Below, piece after piece: positions 36,301 through 39,554 of a stretch of 39,554 nucleotides of DNA. The translations under genes and the position numbers were made by a program. Where the stretch lies: assembly GCA_902476645.1 (NCBI GenBank), contig CABSEG010000020.1, positions 1 through 39,554 of the forward strand. The letters are read 5' to 3'. The notes beneath the pieces are model-generated. The model made no database searches, was not told the DNA's origin, and saw only the letters and a list, made by a program, of their open reading frames with translations. The stretch comes from an uncultured Lachnospiraceae bacterium (lineage in GTDB: Bacteria; Bacillota; Clostridia; Lachnospirales; Lachnospiraceae). Numbering within the stretch: the first letter of the stretch is position 1; each line of letters opens with the position of its first letter.

Positions 36301-36580
36301 AGTCATCTCCGTTTAAGGACAGATGATACTTCTCTCCTCCTGCGCTCTCCCGCTTTCCCAGCTCTGCTCCCTCCAGCGCTGCCTCAATGGAATCATAGGG
36401 AATATACGTGGTTTTTGCCTGTTCCTCATTGACTGAGACCACGTCCATATTTTTCCACTCCGTGCCGTCCCAGTACACGTCCCATTCGTCAAAGGTTACG
36501 GTGTCTTTCGCAAAGGCGCTCTGGGATGCCGCGCAAAATAAAAACGTCCCAAGCACCAGCCCCGCTATCGCTTTTTTCAT
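30389..36580 (-). CDS. Very large secreted GH2 beta-galactosidase (LacZ-type) with two NPCBM domains and Lys-rich tail
   Basis: This 2063-residue exported enzyme hydrolyses terminal beta-galactosides. A signal peptide (about 1-25) precedes the LacZ-like five-domain core. The core has a jelly roll, an Ig domain and a TIM barrel, with acid/base about E550 (FGNESSGG) and nucleophile about E607 (CEYAHSMGNSNG), then a DUF4981-like and a beta-galactosidase small-chain domain (to about 1140). The extra half has a cadherin-like Ig strand region, NPCBM domain 1, a helical linker, a second Ig-like unit, NPCBM domain 2, a FIVAR-like helical part, a Pro/Gly linker, a Big_2 Ig domain and a Lys-rich fibronectin-like domain. 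LacZ itself is about 1000 residues. The ATG at 36580 has AGGAGG 9 nt upstream; ATGs at 36601 and 36610 lack one. Substrate could be a host mucin or milk glycan galactoside. Confidence 0.93.
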   Translation of the reverse strand: MKKAIAGLVLGTFLFCAASQSAFAKDTVTFDEWDVYWDGTEWKNMDVVSVNEEQAKTTYIPYDSIEAALEGAELGKRESAGGEKYHLSLNGDDWKFKLTMSPDDPALPDPSDPSFSTEGWGTIQVPRSWQNADWTEENADTQDYPIYVNEDYPWRAKYMNNLPDSAFSGSTEFLKRNGQRDLLKSPHGYNPVGTYVKTVTLPKNWDGRQVYIRLGGVESCFYLYVNGQVVGYNQDSYTASEFNITDYLQEGENEIALRVYRWSGGSFFEAQDFIRLSGIFRDVSLYSTPDIHIRDFKIETDLDEEFEDANLKVRVNVASEEGEDASGYTVETQLYAYEAQGSQAKPIGTSVSAAAGADNYKSGDDETNYSYIKGDYLLTTSQHVDSPKLWSAEYPNLYKVVLALKNPEGEIVETVSHAVGFREFYIDSDTNLLYTNGYYVKLLGANRHDTSPETGRYVTRETMEKDLSLLKQMNMNTVRTSHYPNDPYWYDLCDYYGIYVMDETNVETHGEQNLLPQSDPNATVNVLDRLDSMMNRDKNHASVVMYSFGNESSGGSAFSAMQDYAKAFDPTRVTHYCGADVSDTASGMYTSADSLGSYRGNKPRIECEYAHSMGNSNGNLDEYRAAWESNEKVQALYIWDLVDQALWQTGEDGEKYLSYGGAWGPEKTPKERAGNFCANGIATAERIIKPQGTEVKYQYQKIWFHASETQLARGNITVSNHFMNVNLSEFDIHWKVTDGKHTLQQGVIEDAQAEPGESTQIQIPLEQAREEMEPGTEYFLEFEVTYKEGREPKWIQDFDQEGFVAAWYQMGLGKEEAKSAVLSGDVTAVEKEDAIVLTAGETQITISKKAGTAGSGQGGFLTSMKANGKELLTSPLVPSFYRPFTDNDAFSTWVWDLSTRQEAYRKWCVAPKNTELKSIVLEEPEYEGYAKVTANVDIQTDPVSTLRLEYYFYANGELEVSFDLQLNQDDAYIPEIGMRMQVSEGYENLSWYGRSGETYWDRKAGSNVQVNESTVTDQYFKYIRPQETGNHADVRWLALTDDEGSGLMVSAPDFDNLLEVNALHYTPEAITDLDSNTYQYGLEATDDVVLRILKHQSGLGGDNTWGARPHGQYQLHSGTHEYRFRLKALEAGEDAYETAKTKAVNPELPLLSSITVDGTPIRGFDEDTLNYTVEVGQDASVPVIDAKTINGAEIVSIHQIDPDTLQASVTVKNSFRTLTYTIQFQVADYVYASDLQAVGSSTYWGDLGIDQNISGGSLTLYDAKTGENRVYEKGLALHAPSYIEYEIPSGVREFTADIGIDQASVGSELGRDLAGVHYEVYADDVRIYTSQDDYEMIKEKTGIVSIRVAIPEGTKKVRLATVDANGDSGDDHTDWCDAKFIYQSDGSALLAQIQKAQQLQESMKIQEEKADLGRKIEKARAALEGTAAEIFRAGIRLKQAMDSYLAYGRPVTGLKFSGAEYEEFQEDVHDYQYRLSGEALPVVEPILRDGATVKEIHQIQGIPGYALVTAENEHFVDTYRIDFSAAVYMKEYVSDLTPDYQKVGWGNMGIDTNIHGGTLTILEKNDAQDRQIYREYEKGISAHADSEIRYTVPENALYFMADLGIDHVSIGEEFAGRNLASAVYQVYADGVKIYDSKEELGENIGELMELVSIKVRIPDGTKQLTLITTDAGDGNGDDHTDWCDARFETPLDRTAMEELIAEARDLAQQSDSEKLEKAIGEAEAVRDDPEMTIEAMYQAMFTLQKAMEEAGEHTPQDTLEQARDRILQALEKLEVSNETTEAQVLAAVREAIGTGQIQIAWEVPFQMEAATEQREGRITGTLLLTFEEYTVSVEIDQTIPKRTAETKPDPDKNPGGDQNGGSNTQTGTTPGTGSGTIHKPAVSGVAFQSKKKVTLEIGKKVKRTASLLPAGAEGKITYTSSNRKVATVNSQGTVKAKRVGTVRIKASCNGKSVSYMVKVVPRKVRWAKATSKKRGEVTLKWKKAGSVTGYQIQVSYKKNQWKKAKSYTVKKASIRTKSLSGWKGGKKIYIRIRSYKKQGGKKYYSPYSKVKAVRVKKGNASGF

Positions 36581-36624
36581 CCTTTCTTTCCTCCTCTTCA
36601 TTTGATGCACATCGCATTATTTTT

Positions 36625-36630
36625 ATTATA
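36625..36630 (-). promoter_or_regulatory. Candidate -10 box of the LacZ-type gene
   Basis: A perfect TATAAT (minus strand) lies 45 bp before the start codon. The hexamer 17 bp upstream (TGGTTT, 36648-36653) is a poor -35, so this promoter would need an activator if it is real. Confidence 0.4.
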
Positions 36631-36655
36631 GAAAAAGAAAATTTGGAAAACCAGT

Positions 36656-36685
36656 CTAATTTTTTAGAAAAATACACTAATTTTT
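36656..36685 (-). repeat. Two 9-bp AT-rich direct repeats upstream of the LacZ-type gene
   Basis: AAAAATTAG (minus strand) occurs at 36656-36664 and 36677-36685, period 21 bp, just upstream of the weak -35 position. The composition is AT-rich, so chance is possible. Confidence 0.35.
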
Positions 36686-36764
36686 GTAACTTTTCGCCAG
36701 AGAACTCTTTGTCTTTCAAAAGCGTGCAGCTAAATTTGTTATGAATTTTCCCTACCTCTATAGT

Positions 36765-36805
36765 AAAAAGGATGCGCAGGCACCATCGCCTGCACATCCT
36801 TTTTT
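36765..36805 (-). terminator. Rho-independent terminator of the partial surface-enzyme gene
   Basis: AAAAAGGATG-C-GCAGGC pairs with GCCTGC-A-CATCCTTTTT with a single C/A mismatch and a 6-nt loop. It is flanked by a T run on both strands. It lies 13 nt past the stop codon at 36819 and isolates that gene from the LacZ-type gene. Confidence 0.85.
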
Positions 36806-36818
36806 CAGAAGCATCATC

Positions 36819-39554
36819 CTACTTCTTTACTTCCATGCGCACCGTCTTGCTGTATTTTCCGTACTTTGTCGCATCTCCCACCTTTTTATAGGCTCTCACG
36901 CGTACATAATACGTCTTCCTTCCCTTCAGCTTCGAAATCTGAACCGCATTTTTCTTCTGGCCAGCCTTCTTCACCTTTTCATTTTTAAATTTCCGGTTTG
37001 TGGAATAGCTAATTTCATATCCGGATGCCCCTTTCACCTTTTTCCAGGTGATTTTGATTTTTCCTTTCCCAACCGCTTTTGCAGATTTCAGCTTTCCTTT
37101 TGCCACCTTCGTCTTTTGCAGCAAAATTTCCTCTTTTGCCTTTTCAGCCTCGTCTCTGGCCCTTTCCGTGGCTTCTCTCTGAAGCCTCATCTCCTCTAAA
37201 AGCTCCTGAGCCTTCTTTCTCTCTTCTTCTGCCTGTTTTCTGGCTTCTTCGGCTGCTTTGGCCCTTTCCTCTGCCTGACGCATGGCCTCCTGGGCTTCCT
37301 GGGCTTTTTTCTCCGCTTCCTCAGCCTTATCTTCGGCCTCCTTTTTAGCTGCCTCAGCCTCTTCTTTTGCTTTTTCCGCTGCCTCTGCTTTTGCCTCGGC
37401 TGCTTCCCGGGCTGCCTGAGCGGCCTTTTTCTCTGTCTCTGCTCTTTCCCAGGCTGCAAGCGCCGCCTCTTCGGCTGTCCGGGCTGCTTTCTTGCTTTCT
37501 TCAGCCTCTTTTCTGGCCTCCTCGGCTACCTGTGCCTTTTCCTCCGCAATCTTCATAGCCTCCCTGGCCGTTTCACTGTCTGCTCCGGCCTGGGCTGCCA
37601 GCTTTTCTGCCTCAATACGGGCCGCATCGGCCTGCCTCTGAGCCTCCTCGGCCTTTTCCTGGGCGGTTTCAGCTGCATTTTTCATCTCCTCGGCCTGATT
37701 TCGCAGCTCTTGTGCTTCCTTTTTCGCCGCATCGGCTGCTTTCATAGCTTCCTCGGCCTGCTTTTTCACTTCCTCCACCTGTGCCAGAATCTCTTCTAAC
37801 AGTTCCTCTGGGGGCAGTTCTGAGAGACTTCTTAAATTTTCCGCAGCTAAAGCCAGCTCTGCCGCCTTTTCTCTTAAATAGTCGTCCTCTGCGTCTGCAT
37901 CCTCCAAAATAGCCGGAATTTGATCCATGACCTCCTGATATTTCTGGAAGGTAGCTCTTGTATACTCCGCAGCCTTTCTTGCCAAGGACTCTTCCAGCTG
38001 ATACACTCTTCTAAGCTCACCTCTGGCACTGTCCTTGTAATAAAATTTCGCATCAGACCAGTTGGTATGCGTGTTATACCGCGCCTCCGGATTCTCCGGA
38101 TTATTATTCCACTCCGTCACCAGGCGCACCTGTTTTGCCCCTTCGATATTTACGCTTACATGCTCGCACACGTCATCCCTCATTTTTACCGGGCTTGTAT
38201 AGATCAGATCCTGATCCTTGTAAATCTTAAAGATGGCTTCTCCTCCCTGCTTGGAGGCATTTGCGTTGATTCCGATATAAGCGTCAAAATAAGAATAGCC
38301 CTGATCTTCCACATTGTAAATAATCTCAGAGTTGGTGTCTGTTCCAAGCCCCTTCTCAAAAGTCAGATCTCCTTTTTTCGAGTGCAGTACCTGCTTTCCT
38401 CCGTATGCCGCCTGGTCCTTTTGCACCTCACCATAATCCGCATGGGCAGAATCCCACTCTAAATCACTGGCATATACAAATTCCTTCTCCTGAGACTGGG
38501 TTCCATACAGAATCCACTCTGCCATTCCAATGTTAAAGTCGCCGCCAGCGTCCACATTCCGGATCGTCACCCGCACAAACCGGACATTTTTTTGCAGCTT
38601 TTGGAACGTCTCTGCCTTGTAATGCTGGCCGCCCACTGTGATGGAATCGATCACCTTATCCCAGGTCTCTCCATCTTTGGAGACTTCCAGATCATACGTA
38701 TACCAGCTGCTGTCTTTTTCCCAATAAATCCTGCTTCCCAACAGATTCTGCGGTTCTGTAAACTCCAGTGTGACGGACTGCGGAAACTCCCTGGAGGCAG
38801 ACAGCCATCCGGTTCCGATTCCCGTCACGCCGTCCCGAAGCTTATCCGTTCCTCTGCCTTCTACCTCTCCTCCGGTTGCCGTCAGGGAAGCAACCATCTC
38901 ATCAGGAATGGTATCGCCGGGATCAATCTCTCCTCTCTCCGTATCCTCAAAAACCCGGAATTCATAGAAAGAGGCCCATCCATCGCTTACGCCCGTAATC
39001 TGGATTCTGACATATCTGCCCTCCGTCTGTACCATCTGAGTATCTATGCTTCCGTTCACTGTTTCGTTTTCAGAAAGATCCACAATATTCTCCCAGGTCT
39101 CTCCGTCTTTGGATACCTGAATCACATACTTGCACACCGCGCCTGCATTTTCCCAAAGAATCTGAAAACCGGACAGAGCATAGGCCTGCTCCAGATCGAT
39201 CTGGTACCACTGAGGGAATTCGCCTCCGCTGGCACACCATCTGGTGCTGTCATCTTCATCTACTCCGTTTGCCGCCTCATTTCCCGTCTGCTGGGAGGAT
39301 GCAGTGACCGGCTTTCTCTCTGCCAGATTGTCCAGCTGCTCTTCTTCCAGCTTCTCTGCTCCTCCGATCCATTCCGTATGTTCTCCCTCTGGTACGAAGG
39401 TATCGGTGCAGGCTTTCGACGTTACGCTTCCCGTTCCGTCTTCCAGTCCCTCTGCTGAAGCTGTAATTACAATGTCGCCCGCATTGCCGGAAGTCCTCAC
39501 AAGGGCAGAGCCAACGCCGTTTTCCAGAATCTGATCCTCAATCTTAATTCTGGG
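36819..39554 (-). CDS. C-terminal part of a GH2-like surface enzyme with CBM32, NPCBM, coiled-coil stalk and Lys-rich tail (runs off window)
   Basis: The reading frame is open to the window edge without a stop, so the N terminus and any catalytic domain lie outside; 911 residues are visible. The first 40 (GVGSALVRTSGNAGDIVITASAEGL in part) match the Ig-like end that follows GH2 barrels, and resemble the same point of the GH2 enzyme at 75-4961. Then come two F5/8C (CBM32-like) domains, the first with WCASGG, an NPCBM domain (about 38030-38480) and a FIVAR-like helical unit. A highly charged Ala/Glu/Lys coiled coil of about 215 residues follows, then a fibronectin-like domain with a Lys-rich end. 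There is no LPXTG. That the missing part is a GH2 enzyme is inference from the module order. Confidence 0.85.
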   Translation of the reverse strand, partial: PRIKIEDQILENGVGSALVRTSGNAGDIVITASAEGLEDGTGSVTSKACTDTFVPEGEHTEWIGGAEKLEEEQLDNLAERKPVTASSQQTGNEAANGVDEDDSTRWCASGGEFPQWYQIDLEQAYALSGFQILWENAGAVCKYVIQVSKDGETWENIVDLSENETVNGSIDTQMVQTEGRYVRIQITGVSDGWASFYEFRVFEDTERGEIDPGDTIPDEMVASLTATGGEVEGRGTDKLRDGVTGIGTGWLSASREFPQSVTLEFTEPQNLLGSRIYWEKDSSWYTYDLEVSKDGETWDKVIDSITVGGQHYKAETFQKLQKNVRFVRVTIRNVDAGGDFNIGMAEWILYGTQSQEKEFVYASDLEWDSAHADYGEVQKDQAAYGGKQVLHSKKGDLTFEKGLGTDTNSEIIYNVEDQGYSYFDAYIGINANASKQGGEAIFKIYKDQDLIYTSPVKMRDDVCEHVSVNIEGAKQVRLVTEWNNNPENPEARYNTHTNWSDAKFYYKDSARGELRRVYQLEESLARKAAEYTRATFQKYQEVMDQIPAILEDADAEDDYLREKAAELALAAENLRSLSELPPEELLEEILAQVEEVKKQAEEAMKAADAAKKEAQELRNQAEEMKNAAETAQEKAEEAQRQADAARIEAEKLAAQAGADSETAREAMKIAEEKAQVAEEARKEAEESKKAARTAEEAALAAWERAETEKKAAQAAREAAEAKAEAAEKAKEEAEAAKKEAEDKAEEAEKKAQEAQEAMRQAEERAKAAEEARKQAEEERKKAQELLEEMRLQREATERARDEAEKAKEEILLQKTKVAKGKLKSAKAVGKGKIKITWKKVKGASGYEISYSTNRKFKNEKVKKAGQKKNAVQISKLKGRKTYYVRVRAYKKVGDATKYGKYSKTVRMEVKK

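Noticed and set aside
37079..37558. Plus-strand Leu/Pro-rich open frames across the coiled-coil region
   Set aside because: They are the complement of the Ala/Glu/Lys-rich repeat coding sequence, have no ribosome site and no credible protein character.

Overview
The window looks like chromosomal DNA of a gut Firmicute, most likely Lachnospiraceae (the Blautia / Ruminococcus gnavus-torques neighbourhood). The basis is strong AGGAGG-type ribosome sites, near-consensus sigma-A promoters, very large secreted glycosidases carrying CBM32/F5-8C, NPCBM, FIVAR and fibronectin-like modules, a type I dockerin, and a LytTR/GHKL regulator pair. The genus cannot be fixed from the sequence alone. I see no rRNA, tRNA, CRISPR array, transposase or phage gene.

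Layout. (1) 75-4961 (-): secreted GH2 glycosidase with three CBM32-like domains, behind a promoter carrying two perfect 14-bp direct repeats. (2) 5103-10815 (-): a compact run of five genes, aldo/keto reductase, cysK, metY, an Mre11-like phosphoesterase and a short membrane-spanning SbcC-like ATPase, ended by a terminator. (3) 11030-14444 (+): an XRE regulator, a DUF3169-like membrane protein, a NatA/NatB-type ABC exporter and a 75-residue protein, with a good promoter, an operator-like repeat and a strong terminator. (4) 14657-20872 (-): a giant RCC1-repeat/CARDB/BspA-LRR surface protein and an upstream zinc-ribbon protein. (5) 21025-23709 (-): a P-type calcium ATPase. (6) 23907-28001 (-): a secreted GH3 glycosidase with four FIVAR repeats and a dockerin, divergent from (7) 28246-30269 (+): a LytTR response regulator and its GHKL kinase. 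(8) 30389-36580 (-): a very large LacZ-type GH2 beta-galactosidase with two NPCBM domains. (9) 36819 to the window edge (-): the C-terminal part of another GH2-like surface enzyme, with a coiled-coil stalk of about 215 residues.

How it fits together. Five large exported proteins, four of them glycosidase-like, fill most of the window, which suggests a locus for harvesting host or dietary glycans (beta-galactosides and beta-glucosides). The LytTR/GHKL pair is divergent from the GH3 gene and shares with it an intergenic region holding two 10-bp direct repeats, so it may control that gene. Four of the exported proteins end in strongly Lys-rich modules without an LPXTG signal, whereas the GH3 enzyme ends in a dockerin, so two modes of surface retention may coexist.

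Most unusual items: the membrane-tethered mini-SbcC/Mre11 pair co-directional with cysteine/methionine synthesis genes; an eight-copy, exactly 48-residue RCC1 array; a Gly/Pro-rich insert inside the GH3 catalytic part; and paired direct repeats with 20-23 bp periods at four promoters. No single region proves a new system. These are the places to look.
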